Notes: generated by a model not told the origin, from the letters alone. 64,000 bases of DNA from Devosia sp. (GCF_025809055.1 NZ_CP075529.1:3211501-3275500); one strand, 5' to 3'. Positions 50,621 to 60,237 are shown, counted from the first letter of the stretch. Numbers and translations are program-made.

Positions 50621-51541
50621 TCATGCCGGCGTTTTGGGTGCCGGCGGCGTGACCGGGCCGCGATAGCGCATTGCGTCGATGAACAGTTGGAAAGCGGCCG
50701 AGTGCTGGCGATTGGGATAGTAGAGATGATAGCCCTCGAATGTGGGCATCCAGTCGCCGAGGACCTGCACGAGCGCACCTGACTGCAGCAACTCGTAGGT
50801 GACGTCTTCCGGGACGCAGCCGATTCCATGCCCGGCCAGGGCGGCTTTCAGCACGTGCGCGGAGCCATTGAAGGCCAGCTGACCATCCACCCGCACGTTG
50901 AGCCTGCGGCCGTCCTTTTCGAACTCCCAGGCGTAAAATCCGCCATAGGAAATCAGCCGCAGATTGATGCAGTTGTGCCCGGTCAACTCGTCGGGGCTGC
51001 GCGGAATGGGCCGGTCGGCAAAGTAGCTTGGGGCCGCCACGACGGCCATGCGCCAATCCGGGGCAATGCGGGTGGCAATCATGTCGCGGGCCACTTCCTC
51101 CCCCAGCCGCACGCCCGCGTCATAGCCCTTTTCGACGATATCGATCAGCCCGTTCTCGACATCGACTTCCACCCGGATTTCGGGATAGCGGGCGGCAAAG
51201 GCGTCCAACCGCGGCCAGATCGCCGTCTTGAGCGCATGATCGCTCGAATTGATGCGAATGGTGCCCGCAGGCACATCGCGCAGGTCAGACAGCGCCTGCA
51301 ACTCGGCATTGATTTCATCCAGATGCGGACCGATGCCGGCCAGCAGGCGCCGCCCCGCATCGGTGGGCGTGACGCTGCGGGTGGTGCGGGTGAGCAGGCG
51401 CATGCCGATCCGCAGTTCAAGATTGCGAATGGTGCGGCTGAGCGCGGACTGCGAGGTGCCCAGCTTGGCAGCGGCCGCGGTGAAACTGCGTTCCTGCGCC
51501 ACGGCAATCAGGGCGGTCAGATCATTGAGATTTTCGCGCAT
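50621..51541 (-). CDS. LysR-family transcriptional regulator
   Basis: 306 residues: N-terminal helix-turn-helix (DLTALIAVAQERSFTAAAAKLGTSQSALSRTIRNLE, i.e. residues ~7-42) and the periplasmic-binding-like effector domain (PAGTIRINSSDHALKTAIWP; LTGHNCINLRL). It belongs to the group commonly found divergent from aldo/keto reductases, which is the arrangement here, so it probably controls the reductase gene at 51662. Confidence 0.9.
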   Translation of the reverse strand: MRENLNDLTALIAVAQERSFTAAAAKLGTSQSALSRTIRNLELRIGMRLLTRTTRSVTPTDAGRRLLAGIGPHLDEINAELQALSDLRDVPAGTIRINSSDHALKTAIWPRLDAFAARYPEIRVEVDVENGLIDIVEKGYDAGVRLGEEVARDMIATRIAPDWRMAVVAAPSYFADRPIPRSPDELTGHNCINLRLISYGGFYAWEFEKDGRRLNVRVDGQLAFNGSAHVLKAALAGHGIGCVPEDVTYELLQSGALVQVLGDWMPTFEGYHLYYPNRQHSAAFQLFIDAMRYRGPVTPPAPKTPA

Positions 51542-51582
51542 GGATTAATATCCCAAATGCATAAGTACAATCGAATTTGACC

Positions 51583-51597
51583 GGATTATCGACAAAA
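51583..51597 (-). promoter_or_regulatory. TTTTGTCGATAATCC site upstream of the aldo/keto reductase
   Basis: The complement of this 15-mer is identical to 30763-30777, a member of the TTGTCRATAA set in the GH39/ABC control region. It sits in the 120-bp LysR-reductase divergent gap, 65 nt before the reductase start. Confidence 0.45.
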
Positions 51598-51661
51598 GGC
51601 CAGAGGCCTAAGATGCATCGTGGATCGGCCTAACGATCTCAAACGCACAAAGGAGCCCGCC

Positions 51662-52642
51662 ATGCAGACCCGCACACTTGGCAAGAACGGATTGACGGTA
51701 TCGGCCATGGGCCTCGGCTGCATGGGCATGAGCCAGTCCTATGCACCCTTTCCCGACCGGCAGACCTCCATCGACCTGATCCGCGCGGCAGTTGATCGCG
51801 GTGTGACCTTTTTCGATACCGCGGAAGTCTATGGCCCTTTTACCAATGAAGAGCTGGTGGGGGAGGCGTTGCGGCCGCTGCGCGACCGGGTGATCATCGC
51901 CACAAAATTTGGTTTTGCCTATGAGAACGGCAAGTCGATCGGCCCCGACAGCCGCCCGGAAAACATGCGCCGGGCACTCGAAGGCTCGTTGCAGCGGCTG
52001 GGCGTCGAAACCATCGACCTCTATTACCAGCATCGCGTCGATCCGAACGTGCCCATCGAAGATGTGGCCGGAGAAGTCAGCCGCTTCATCGCCGAGGGCA
52101 AGGTGCGCTATTTCGGCATGTCGGAAGCCGGGCTCGACACCATCCGGCGCGCCCACAAGGTGCAGGCCGTCACCGCGCTGCAGAACGAATATTCGCTGTG
52201 GTTCCAGCGCCCGCCCGTGCTCGACCTGTGCGAGGAACTGGGCATCGGCCTGGTGCCCTATAGCCCGCTCGGCAAGGGTTTCCTGACTGGCAAGATCGAT
52301 GCAGACCGGACCTTTGCATCCACCGATATCCGCAGCACCATTCCCCGTTTCCAGCAGGAGGCGCGGGTGGCAAACCAGGCAATTGTCGAACTGCTGACCA
52401 TGATCGGCGACGAGCGGTCTGCAAGTCCGGCCCAGGTGGCGCTTGCCTGGCTGATGGCCCAGAAGCCATGGATCGTGCCGATCCCCGGCACCACGAAGCT
52501 GCATCGCCTCGAGGAAAATCTGGCCGCCGTGGACCTGGTCCTGTCAGCGGACGACCTTGCCCGCATCGATGCGGCGGCGGCGGAGATCAAGATCGAAGGT
52601 GCCCGCTATTCGGAAGCTGCCGAGAAAGCCACGGGACTGTGA
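51662..52642 (+). CDS. Aldo/keto reductase
   Basis: 326 residues, a (beta/alpha)8 NADPH-dependent reductase of the AKR13/YakC-like group: GLGCMGMSQSY at the start, the catalytic Asp-Tyr in FFDTAEVYGPFTNEELVGEAL, Lys in VIIATKFGF, and His in YYQHRVD. LVPYSPLGKGFLTG and PIPGTTKLHRLEENLAA are also typical. ATG 51662 follows AAAGGAG. It is divergent from LysR and 7 nt before an EamA transporter gene. Confidence 0.93.
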   Translation: MQTRTLGKNGLTVSAMGLGCMGMSQSYAPFPDRQTSIDLIRAAVDRGVTFFDTAEVYGPFTNEELVGEALRPLRDRVIIATKFGFAYENGKSIGPDSRPENMRRALEGSLQRLGVETIDLYYQHRVDPNVPIEDVAGEVSRFIAEGKVRYFGMSEAGLDTIRRAHKVQAVTALQNEYSLWFQRPPVLDLCEELGIGLVPYSPLGKGFLTGKIDADRTFASTDIRSTIPRFQQEARVANQAIVELLTMIGDERSASPAQVALAWLMAQKPWIVPIPGTTKLHRLEENLAAVDLVLSADDLARIDAAAAEIKIEGARYSEAAEKATGL

Positions 52643-52649
52643 GCCAACC

Positions 52650-53573
52650 ATGACCGCAAGCAGCGCGACAAAGCCCGGTGGCCCAGCCATGGCCGTCCCA
52701 CAGGACATGGCGCGGCCCCTGCTCGGCATCGGGCTCGCCGTTTTGGCGACGGTGCTGTTTGCGGCCCATGACGTGGTCAATAAGCACCTCTTGGCCAGCT
52801 ATGATGTGCCATTGGTCTCGGCCATGCGTTACCTGGTCCACCTGATGCTGATGGTCGCCATTCTCGGGCCGGTGCAGGGCCGCCAGCTGGTCACGACGCA
52901 AAGGACGGGCCTTGTCGTCGTGCGCGCGCTGTGCCTCGTGGTAGCGACCCTGTTCATGGGCCTGGCGCTGCAATTGATGCCATTGGCAGAGACCACGGCC
53001 ATCATCTATCTCTCGCCGATCATGGTCGTGCTTCTTGCTCGCCCGATCCTGGGCGAACAGATCGGCCTGTTCGGCTGGATCGGCGCCATCGGCGGCTTTG
53101 TGGGGGTCCTGCTGATCGTCCGCCCCGGTGGCGGGCTCGATCCATTGGGCGTCGTCTTTGCCCTGTGCAATGTCGGCGTCACCGTCGCCTATTACCTGCT
53201 GTCCCGCATCCTGGCGCGCAGCGAAAAGACCCTGGCCCTGTTGTTCTATTCGGCCCTGGCAGGCGCAGTCTGCTTCGGTCTTTTGGCGCCATGGTACTGG
53301 TTCGGCACCATGCCCAGTGCTCTCGACCTGTTGCTATTTGCGAGCCTCGGCGTGCTTGCAGCGCTTGGCCATTATTGCTTCACCGCTGCCTATCGCCACG
53401 CCCCGGCCTCGGTCCTGGCACCCATCAGCTATGCCCACCTGTTGTGGGCCGGGGTTTTGGGCTGGATTGTCTTCAACCAGTTTCCCGATGCCATTGGCCT
53501 TGCCGGCATGGGGCTGATCGGAGCGGCAGGCGTTCTGGTCGCGCTGCATTCATCCCGGCGCCGCAAGGGCTGA
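52650..53573 (+). CDS. EamA/DMT-family transporter
   Basis: 307 residues with ten TM helices in two EamA repeats: the first contains LFAAHDVVNKHLLASYDVPLV and LMPLAETTAIIYLSPIMVVLLA, the second YRHAPASVLAPISYAHLLWAGVLGW. DMT transporters export metabolites, and the substrate is unknown. It begins 7 nt after the aldo/keto reductase stop and is presumably co-transcribed with it. Confidence 0.88.
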   Translation: MTASSATKPGGPAMAVPQDMARPLLGIGLAVLATVLFAAHDVVNKHLLASYDVPLVSAMRYLVHLMLMVAILGPVQGRQLVTTQRTGLVVVRALCLVVATLFMGLALQLMPLAETTAIIYLSPIMVVLLARPILGEQIGLFGWIGAIGGFVGVLLIVRPGGGLDPLGVVFALCNVGVTVAYYLLSRILARSEKTLALLFYSALAGAVCFGLLAPWYWFGTMPSALDLLLFASLGVLAALGHYCFTAAYRHAPASVLAPISYAHLLWAGVLGWIVFNQFPDAIGLAGMGLIGAAGVLVALHSSRRRKG

Positions 53574-53579
53574 GACGGT

Positions 53580-54122
53580 TTAGCGGGTGGGGCGCGGCGC
53601 ATCCCGCCATTGGCCGGGGGCCAGTCCGTCCAGGGACCAGTCGCCGATGCTCCAGCGCACCAGGCGCAGGGTCGGCAGGCCGACGGCGGCCGTCATGCGG
53701 CGCACCTGCCGGTTACGCCCCTCGCTGATGGTCAGCGAAAGCCAGCTATCGGGCACGCTCTTGCGATAGCGCACCGGCGGATCGCGCGGCCAGAGGTCTG
53801 GAGCTTCGATCTGCTGGGCCTGGGCAGGGCGGGTCCGGCCATCCTTGAGGTCGACGCCAGCGCGCAATCGGTCGAGAGCCGCCGCATCGGGTTCGCCCTC
53901 CACCTGCACCAGATAGGTCTTGGGCAGCTTGAACCTGGGGTCCGAAATGCGCGCCTGCAGCTTGCCATCGTCCGTCAGCAGCAGCAGGCCTTCGCTGTCC
54001 TTGTCCAGCCGGCCGGCCGGATAGACGCCCTTGACGGCGATGTAGTCGGCCAGGGTCGCGCCCTCGCCGGTAAACTGGGTCAGCACGTTATAGGGCTTGT
54101 TGAAAACAATGAGGCGCGTCAC
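53580..54122 (-). CDS. RsuA/RluE-type rRNA pseudouridine synthase
   Basis: 180 residues without an S4 domain, as in RluE (23S rRNA U2457). The catalytic motif is GRLDKDSEGLLLLTDDG; the start TRLIVFNKPYNVLTQF and the end ISEGRNRQVRRMTAAVGLPTLRLVR are diagnostic. GTG 54122 is the likely start, overlapping the stop of DUF817 by 4 nt (GTGA). An open frame continues upstream but lies on top of the DUF817 gene. Confidence 0.92.
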   Translation of the reverse strand: MTRLIVFNKPYNVLTQFTGEGATLADYIAVKGVYPAGRLDKDSEGLLLLTDDGKLQARISDPRFKLPKTYLVQVEGEPDAAALDRLRAGVDLKDGRTRPAQAQQIEAPDLWPRDPPVRYRKSVPDSWLSLTISEGRNRQVRRMTAAVGLPTLRLVRWSIGDWSLDGLAPGQWRDAPRPTR

Positions 54123-54994
54123 GTCGTCCGGTCGCTGCTGGGCTGGGAGCCATGGGGGCGGGGTGGGTGTACCAGGGTCACCAGCACCACCGATATCATC
54201 ATCAGCAGATACCATGAACCCAGTTTGCCCCAACTGACCAAGGTCCAGCCGTTTGCCTGCTCGGGATAGATCCAGGCGCGGCTCCAGGTGCCGATATTTT
54301 CTGCGATCCAGATGAAGAGCGCCACTAGCAGGAAAGCGAGCAGCATGGGCATGACATGGCGGAAGCGAAACACCCGGTAATGCATGACGCTGCGCCCGTA
54401 GAGGACGGCGATCGCGGCGAAGAGGAACCATCGGAAGTCGAAGATGAAATGGTGCGAGAAGAAATTGGCATAGATGGCGACGGCCAGGAGCGCCGTCGTC
54501 CAGACCGGCGGATAGCGGGTGAAGGTGATGTCGAAGATGCGCTGGATGCGGGCCATGTAGGAGCCGACACAGGCATACATGAAGCCCGAAAACAGCGGCA
54601 CGCCACCGAGGCGGAAGACGGCATCCTCGGGGTAGATCCAGGACCCGGCAGCGGTCTTGAACAGTTCCATGCCGGTGCCGACAACGTGGAAGATGAGGAT
54701 GACGCGCGCTTCGTCCAGGGTTTCCAGCTTGAAGATGATCATCCCGGCCTGGATCGCCAGCGCGGCAATGAACCAGAGGTCGTAGCGATTGAGACCGATC
54801 TCGGGCCAGTAGAGGCTTGTGACGAGAATCATCGCCAGCATCAGGCCGCCAAACAGGCATGCCCAGGCCTGCTTGAGCCCGAAAACCACGAACTCCACGA
54901 GGCCATCGACAACCCGCCCGCGCGGCAGGCGGGCCAATACGCCATGGGCCGCGTCGTCGATCGCCGCTTCCACACTCGTGAACCGATTGGCCAT
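54119..54994 (-). CDS. DUF817 family membrane protein
   Basis: 291 residues with about eight TM helices. Conserved DUF817 stretches are EFVVFGLKQAWACLFGGLML, FHVVGTGMELFKTAAGSWIYPE and NFFSHHFIFDFRWFLF with a His-His pair, and WIAENIGTWSRAWIYP. The function of the family is unknown; the repeated W-x-Y-P motifs and buried His/Glu hint at an enzyme inside the membrane, which is only inference. The start at 54994 gives the usual length. Confidence 0.88.
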   Translation of the reverse strand: MANRFTSVEAAIDDAAHGVLARLPRGRVVDGLVEFVVFGLKQAWACLFGGLMLAMILVTSLYWPEIGLNRYDLWFIAALAIQAGMIIFKLETLDEARVILIFHVVGTGMELFKTAAGSWIYPEDAVFRLGGVPLFSGFMYACVGSYMARIQRIFDITFTRYPPVWTTALLAVAIYANFFSHHFIFDFRWFLFAAIAVLYGRSVMHYRVFRFRHVMPMLLAFLLVALFIWIAENIGTWSRAWIYPEQANGWTLVSWGKLGSWYLLMMISVVLVTLVHPPRPHGSQPSSDRTT

Positions 54995-55091
54995 GCCCCG
55001 CCCTTGCCCGAACCACTCGGTCTGGTTATGCCCTTTTGAAAGGCGCCGAATTGTGGCGCGCCGCTTGCCGCGGCACAACCAGGAGCAGACA

Positions 55092-55958
55092 TTGGCCAAA
55101 CGCCGTCATCCAACCTCGTTGCGCACCTCGGGCGAGGACATCGCCGTCTCCCGCAAGGCTCCCGATACGCCCCAGACGCGAAGCGCGGCCTATCGCCTGG
55201 CCTTTGCCGACGATGAGTTCATGACGTCCGAGGATACGCGTGGCGTCCGCTTCCAGCTCGAATATCTCAAGCCCGAATTTCGCCTGCGCGAGCATGGCAT
55301 CAATTCGACCGTCGTGCTGTTTGGCGGCGCGCGCATTCCCGAGCCCGGCAAGCCGGCCTGGGCGGCGCGCAATGAAGTGCAGAAGAAAAATCTTGAGGCC
55401 GCCTCCCGCTATTACGAGGAAGCCCGCCGCTTTGCCCAATTGGCGTCGCTGACCTCGGCGGCACTCGACTATAAGGAATTCGTGGTGGTTACCGGCGGCG
55501 GGCCGGGCGTGATGGAGGCGGGCAACCGCGGCGCCGCCGACGTCGATGCCCCCTCGATCGGCCTCAATATCGTGCTGCCGCACGAACAGGCGCCCAATCT
55601 TTATGTCACGCCGGACCTGTCGTTCAATTTCCACTATTTCGCCACCCGCAAGATCCACTTCCTGATGCGCGCCAAGGCCGTGGCCGTGTTTCCGGGCGGG
55701 TTCGGGACGCTGGACGAGTTCTTCGAGACGCTGACCCTGATCCAGACCGGCCGCATGGACCGTATTCCGCTCCTGCTGTTCGGCAAGGAATTCTGGACCC
55801 GGGTGATCAATCTCGAGGCCCTGGCCGAAGCGGGCACCATCTCCCCCGACGATCCGGACCTGTTCGCCGTGGTCGATACCGCCGAGGAAGGCTGGGACGT
55901 GGTGCGCCAATTCCACAACCTGCCGGCCGTATCGCTGCCCGAGATCAGCCCGGAATAA
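55092..55958 (+). CDS. LOG-family protein (TIGR00730), nucleotide phosphoribohydrolase-like
   Basis: 288 residues. The Rossmann-like core has the two LOG motifs: GGGPGVMEAGNRGA and PGGFGTLDEFFETL. A ~95-residue N-terminal extension, common in alphaproteobacteria, precedes the core. Family members hydrolyse nucleoside 5'-monophosphates, including cytokinin ribotides. No ATG fits. TTG 55092 has AGGAG 6 nt upstream and is the best start. Confidence 0.88.
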   Translation: MAKRRHPTSLRTSGEDIAVSRKAPDTPQTRSAAYRLAFADDEFMTSEDTRGVRFQLEYLKPEFRLREHGINSTVVLFGGARIPEPGKPAWAARNEVQKKNLEAASRYYEEARRFAQLASLTSAALDYKEFVVVTGGGPGVMEAGNRGAADVDAPSIGLNIVLPHEQAPNLYVTPDLSFNFHYFATRKIHFLMRAKAVAVFPGGFGTLDEFFETLTLIQTGRMDRIPLLLFGKEFWTRVINLEALAEAGTISPDDPDLFAVVDTAEEGWDVVRQFHNLPAVSLPEISPE

Positions 55959-56065
55959 ATGCCGGCCCGCAGGGCGGACCTGCACCGGCCCGGCTGGGCA
56001 AGCCTTAACCGCAATGCCACACTGTGCCGCTAAAGTGACCGGCAACAGACCGTGGGGATGCGCGC

Positions 56066-57538
56066 GTGGAACATTTTGATCTGGTGGTCATCGGTTCGGG
56101 GCCTGCCGGGCGCCGCGCGGCCATACAGGCGGCAAAGCTGGGCCGCTCGGTGCTGGTGGTCGAAAACCGGCTGCGCCTGGGCGGCGTATCGGTCCATACC
56201 GGCACCATTCCATCCAAGACCCTGCGCGAAACCGTGCTCAACCTCTCCGGCTGGCGCGAGCGCGGATTTTACGGCCTGTCCTATCGCGTCAAGAAGGACA
56301 TCGAGGGCAAGGATCTCGGCGCCCGGCTGCGCAAGACGCTGGACTACGAGATCGAGGTGCTGGAGCACCAGTTTGCCCGCAATGGCGTGCGCACCTTTGG
56401 CGGCATCGCCCGCTTCCGGGACGACCACCATATCTGCGTGACCGATCATGCCGGAGAGGAACACGTCTTCGGCTTCGACTTTGCCGTCATTGCTGTCGGC
56501 ACTGCGCCCTTCCGTCCGCCAACCATCGCCTTTGACGATCATACGGTGATGGATAGCGACAGCCTCGTCTCCGAACTGCGGGTGCCGCGCAGCCTGACCG
56601 TGGTCGGCGCCGGGGTGATCGGCATCGAATATGCGACGATCTTTTCGGCGCTCGACGTGCCGGTCACCATCATCGAGCCACGCGACAATTTCCTCGATTT
56701 CATCGACCGCGAGATCATCGAGGAATTTACCCATGACCTGCGTCAGCGCGGCGTCACCATCCGCCTCGGCTCCAAGGTCGAACGCGTCGAGCGCGATGGG
56801 CAGGGCTGGGCCATCGCCATCATGACCGATGGCCGGCAGGTGCGGTCTGACATGCTGCTCTATGCCGCCGGCCGGGTGGGCGCCACCGCCGATCTGGGCC
56901 TCGATTGCTGCGGGGTCGAGCCGGACGAACGTGGACGGCTCAAGGTCGATCCCGACACCTTTCAGACCCAGATCCCGCATATCTATGCCGCTGGCGATGT
57001 CATCGGCTTTCCGGCACTGGCCTCGACCTCGATGGAGCAGGGCCGTATCGCCGCGCTGCACGCTTTTGGCGCCAAGATGCCGCCGGCTCCGGATTTCTTC
57101 CCCTATGGCATCTATGCCGTGCCCGAAATTTCCACTATCGGGCTGACCGAGGCGCAAGTCCGCGTGCAGAATATTCCCTACGAATGCGGCGTGGCCCGCT
57201 TCCGCGAAACTTCGCGCGGGCACATCATGGGCCTGCAATCGGGCATGATGAAGATGATCGTGTCGCTCGAGACCCGCAAACTGCTCGGCGTGCATATCGT
57301 CGGCGAGGGCGCGACCGAGCTGATTCACATTGGCCAGGCGGTGCTGAACCTGGGCGCCACGCTCGACTATTTCGTTGAGAACACCTTCAACTACCCGACC
57401 CTGGCGGAAGCCTACAAGATCGCCGCGCTCGACGCCTGGAACCGCATGCCGCGGGTGACGCCGGTGGCCCCCGTCGCTGACAAGGCGACCGCGACGCCCG
57501 ATGCCAGCGCGGAGACGCCAGCACCGGGCAAGGAATAG
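56066..57538 (+). CDS. sthA: Soluble pyridine nucleotide transhydrogenase-like flavoprotein
   Basis: 490 residues of the pyridine nucleotide-disulphide oxidoreductase family: FAD motif GSGPAGRRAAIQAAKLG, NAD motif GAGVIGIEYATIF, second FAD motif AAGDVIGFP, and the C-terminal dimer domain (YNTLA-like FNYPTLAEAYKIAALD). The redox disulphide site reads GGVSVHTGTIPSKTL, with neither Cys. This matches the SthA group, which moves hydride between NADPH and NAD+ and needs no disulphide. The Ala/Thr/Pro-rich tail is extra. GTG 56066 is used as start. Confidence 0.88.
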   Translation: MEHFDLVVIGSGPAGRRAAIQAAKLGRSVLVVENRLRLGGVSVHTGTIPSKTLRETVLNLSGWRERGFYGLSYRVKKDIEGKDLGARLRKTLDYEIEVLEHQFARNGVRTFGGIARFRDDHHICVTDHAGEEHVFGFDFAVIAVGTAPFRPPTIAFDDHTVMDSDSLVSELRVPRSLTVVGAGVIGIEYATIFSALDVPVTIIEPRDNFLDFIDREIIEEFTHDLRQRGVTIRLGSKVERVERDGQGWAIAIMTDGRQVRSDMLLYAAGRVGATADLGLDCCGVEPDERGRLKVDPDTFQTQIPHIYAAGDVIGFPALASTSMEQGRIAALHAFGAKMPPAPDFFPYGIYAVPEISTIGLTEAQVRVQNIPYECGVARFRETSRGHIMGLQSGMMKMIVSLETRKLLGVHIVGEGATELIHIGQAVLNLGATLDYFVENTFNYPTLAEAYKIAALDAWNRMPRVTPVAPVADKATATPDASAETPAPGKE

Positions 57539-57595
57539 GCGTCCGCCTCAAGCCCTGGAACCGGCGCTGCCCTCGGACCTGACCCGGGGGACGAC

Positions 57596-58522
57596 CTAGT
57601 AACTCTTTTCCGGCAGCGGGATGAACTCGGTCTCGTCCGGGACGGGGCCGAAGCGGGCCTGTTTCCAGTCTTCCTTGGCCTGCTCGATCCGCTCCTGGCT
57701 GGAGGAGACGAAATTCCACCAGATATAGCGCGGCCCTGCGAGCGCCGTGCCGCCGAGGAACATCATGCGCGCGGGCGATGTCGCGGTCACGGTAATGGCA
57801 TCGCCGGGCCGGAAGACCAGGAGGCGCGGGCCCTCGAAACTGTCCCCGGCGATGTCGATCGTGCCGCTGACCAGGTAGATCGCCCGCTCTTCATAGTCGG
57901 GGTCGAGCGGCGCGCTCATGCCCTCGCCCAACTGCACCTCGACATAGAACCAGTCCGAAGTGGTGCGCACCGGCGCCGTCTTGCCGAAGGCACTGCCGGC
58001 AATGATGCGAGCAGCAAAGCCGGTATCGCTGACATTGGGCAGCGTATCGGCGGCAAAGTGCTGGAAGCTGGGGTCGATTTCTTCCCGCCCCTCGGGCAGC
58101 GCGATCCAGCTCTGCAGGCCCAGCAAGGTGTGGCCATCGGCGCGCTCGACATCGGGCGTGCGCTCGGAATGGGCGATGCCGCGCCCCGCCGTCATCAGGT
58201 TCATGGCGCCTGGGCGGATGTCCTGGATATTTCCCTCGCTGTCGCGATGGGTGATCTTGCCGTCGAAGAGATAACTGACCGTCGCCAGCCCGATATGAGG
58301 GTGGGGTTTGACGTCCATGCCCTGGCCGGCAAGGAACTGCACCGGCCCGAAATGGTCGAAGAAGATGAACGGGCCCACCATCTGCCGCTTGCCATGGGGC
58401 AGTGCCCGCCGCACCGGGAAGCCGCCGCCCAGATCGCGCGTACGCGGCACGACCACCAGTTCCAGCGCGTCGCAGCTTTGCTTGTCTCCGGCAATGGGAT
58501 CGTAATCGGGCAACCAGGTCAT
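57596..58522 (-). CDS. Pirin-family protein
   Basis: 308 residues in two cupin domains. The N-terminal cupin keeps the metal site: FFDHFGPVQF then KPHPHIGLATVSYLFDG (His-x-His) and the distal AGRGIAHSE (His). The C-terminal pirin domain begins about residue 190. Bacterial pirins include quercetinase-like enzymes and regulators; the role is not readable. It is convergent with sthA. Confidence 0.92.
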   Translation of the reverse strand: MTWLPDYDPIAGDKQSCDALELVVVPRTRDLGGGFPVRRALPHGKRQMVGPFIFFDHFGPVQFLAGQGMDVKPHPHIGLATVSYLFDGKITHRDSEGNIQDIRPGAMNLMTAGRGIAHSERTPDVERADGHTLLGLQSWIALPEGREEIDPSFQHFAADTLPNVSDTGFAARIIAGSAFGKTAPVRTTSDWFYVEVQLGEGMSAPLDPDYEERAIYLVSGTIDIAGDSFEGPRLLVFRPGDAITVTATSPARMMFLGGTALAGPRYIWWNFVSSSQERIEQAKEDWKQARFGPVPDETEFIPLPEKSY

Positions 58523-58617
58523 GGGTGTCTCCTTTCATCCCGAGACTGACGCCGGACTGGCCCGATGTCGAGGCGGCACAGGGATGTGACCAGGGGTAAG
58601 GGGTTTGGCGTGGGCAA

Positions 58618-60237
58618 TCAGCCCGGACGCTGCGCACCGCTGCTCTGATTGGCCAGCCCGCTGATGGCAGCCCGCAGCGCCGCCGGCTTGACCGGCTTGG
58701 TCACCACGGCAATCCCGCGGTCCTCGGCCAGGGTGCGGACTGCCGGGCTCCGGTCGGCGGTGACCAGCGCGGCCGGCAGGTGGCCACCCACATTGTGCCG
58801 CAGCCATTCGATGGCATCGAGGCCCGAGGTCTGGTCGAGATGATAGTCCATGAGCACCAGATCGGGATACCAGCCTTCGAGCAGGCGCTCCCGGTCGATC
58901 TGCTTGAGCGAGAGGGCGGTGCGCACCTCGCAGCCCCAATGGGTCAGCAGCCCCTCCATGGCTTCGAGAATGGCGCGTTCATTGTCGACGCACAGCACCT
59001 TGAGATTGAGCGTGCCGACAACCGGCTCGGCGCCTGTATTGCCGCCCGTTGCGCCGAGCCGCGCATTGCGCTGGATCGGCAGATAGAGCGAAAAGCGCGA
59101 GCCGCGGCCCTCGACGCTGTCGAGTTCCAGCGTCAGGCCAAGGGCGGCGACAAGACGTTGGACGATGGACAGGCCCAGCCCGAGGCCCTGCGCCATGCGC
59201 GCCCCGCGTTCGAGCCGCGAAAATTCGGCAAAGACCAGTCTGTGCTGGTCTCGATTGAAGCCGATGCCGGTATCGACCACGTCGAGGCGCAGCCGGTTGC
59301 CGCGCCGCCGCACGCCCACCAGCACCTTGCCGCCGGACGGCGTGTATTTGATCGCATTGGAGACCAGGTTCTGAACGATCCGGCTTACCAGGGTCCGATC
59401 TGCCAAGATGGCGCTGCGCGAAGCGACGATGCGCAGCGAAATGCTGCGTTCGCGCGCCATGGGGGCGAATTCGACCTCGATTTTCTTGAGCAGGTCCTGC
59501 GTTCCCACCACGGTCGGCGCGGGCTTGAGCGCGCCGCTGTCGATGCGGGAAATGTCGAGCAGGGCCGACATGATGTCCTCCACCGCCGTCAGCGACGCCT
59601 CGATCGAATTGGCCAGGTCGGCAAAGGCCGTGGACTTGGCGCGCTCGATCAGCGTCGAGGTGTAGAGGCGCGCCGCATTGAGCGGCTGCAGCAGGTCATG
59701 GCTGGCCGCGGCCAGAAACCGGGTCTTGTCATTGTTGGCGGCGTCGGCCTTGGCCCGGGCCTGCTCAAGCTCGGCATTGACCAGTTGCAGGGCCGCCGTG
59801 CGTTCCTCCACCCGCCGCTCCAGCGTCTGGTTGACCTGCGCGACCTGCGTTTCGGCCAGGGACCGGTCGGTGACGTCGGCAAAGCTGATGACCAGGCCCC
59901 CATTGGGTAGGCGGCTCGAATGAAATTCCAGCGTCTGGCCCACGCCGCCGCGCCTTTGGCTGATCGTCGTGGGGGCGGAGGTGAGCAGGTTGATGCGCTC
60001 GATGGCCAGCCGGGCCGCGTCTCCCTCACCGAGGTCGCCGCGCTCGGCCATGAACAGGGCCAGGTCGAACAGCGCCGTGCCCGGGCGGGTCAGGTCGGCC
60101 GGCAGGTCGAGCAGGTCATTGTAGCGGGTGTTGGAGGTCACCAGCCGCAGCCCGGCATCGAACACCGCGATCCCTTGCGGAATGTGGTTTATTGCCAGCC
60201 GTAGGGCGGTCGCCGGGTCTTCCGGATGCAATGGCAT
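58618..60237 (-). CDS. Hybrid sensor histidine kinase / response regulator with PAS domain
   Basis: About 539 residues: a PAS-like domain (~15-130; NHIPQGIAVFDAGLRLVTSN), coiled coil (~135-180), HisKA with phospho-His in FLAAASHDLLQPLNAARLY, HATPase_c (NLVSNAIKYTP, DTGIGF, GLGLGLSIVQRL), and a C-terminal receiver with its Asp in DLVLMDYHLD and Lys in VVTKPVK. No TM segment is present, so it senses in the cytoplasm. Such PAS hybrid kinases feed FixJ/NarL regulators, but the one nearby lacks its phospho-Asp. The start is uncertain: ATG 60237 lacks a clear ribosome site and the frame is open to 60345. Confidence 0.88.
   Translation of the reverse strand: MPLHPEDPATALRLAINHIPQGIAVFDAGLRLVTSNTRYNDLLDLPADLTRPGTALFDLALFMAERGDLGEGDAARLAIERINLLTSAPTTISQRRGGVGQTLEFHSSRLPNGGLVISFADVTDRSLAETQVAQVNQTLERRVEERTAALQLVNAELEQARAKADAANNDKTRFLAAASHDLLQPLNAARLYTSTLIERAKSTAFADLANSIEASLTAVEDIMSALLDISRIDSGALKPAPTVVGTQDLLKKIEVEFAPMARERSISLRIVASRSAILADRTLVSRIVQNLVSNAIKYTPSGGKVLVGVRRRGNRLRLDVVDTGIGFNRDQHRLVFAEFSRLERGARMAQGLGLGLSIVQRLVAALGLTLELDSVEGRGSRFSLYLPIQRNARLGATGGNTGAEPVVGTLNLKVLCVDNERAILEAMEGLLTHWGCEVRTALSLKQIDRERLLEGWYPDLVLMDYHLDQTSGLDAIEWLRHNVGGHLPAALVTADRSPAVRTLAEDRGIAVVTKPVKPAALRAAISGLANQSSGAQRPG

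Noticed and set aside
53580..55016. A single 478-codon protein covering the pseudouridine synthase and the region under DUF817
   Set aside because: Only the last 180 residues match RluE; the upstream part is an out-of-frame reading of DUF817, and a GTGA overlap gives a natural start at 54122.
57565..57590. GGACCTGACCCGG shared with the 4.5S RNA gene (45541-45553), suggesting an SRP RNA relic
   Set aside because: The match is limited to this block, with a gapped GCTGC before it; no long hairpin surrounds it, so chance in GC-rich DNA is likelier.
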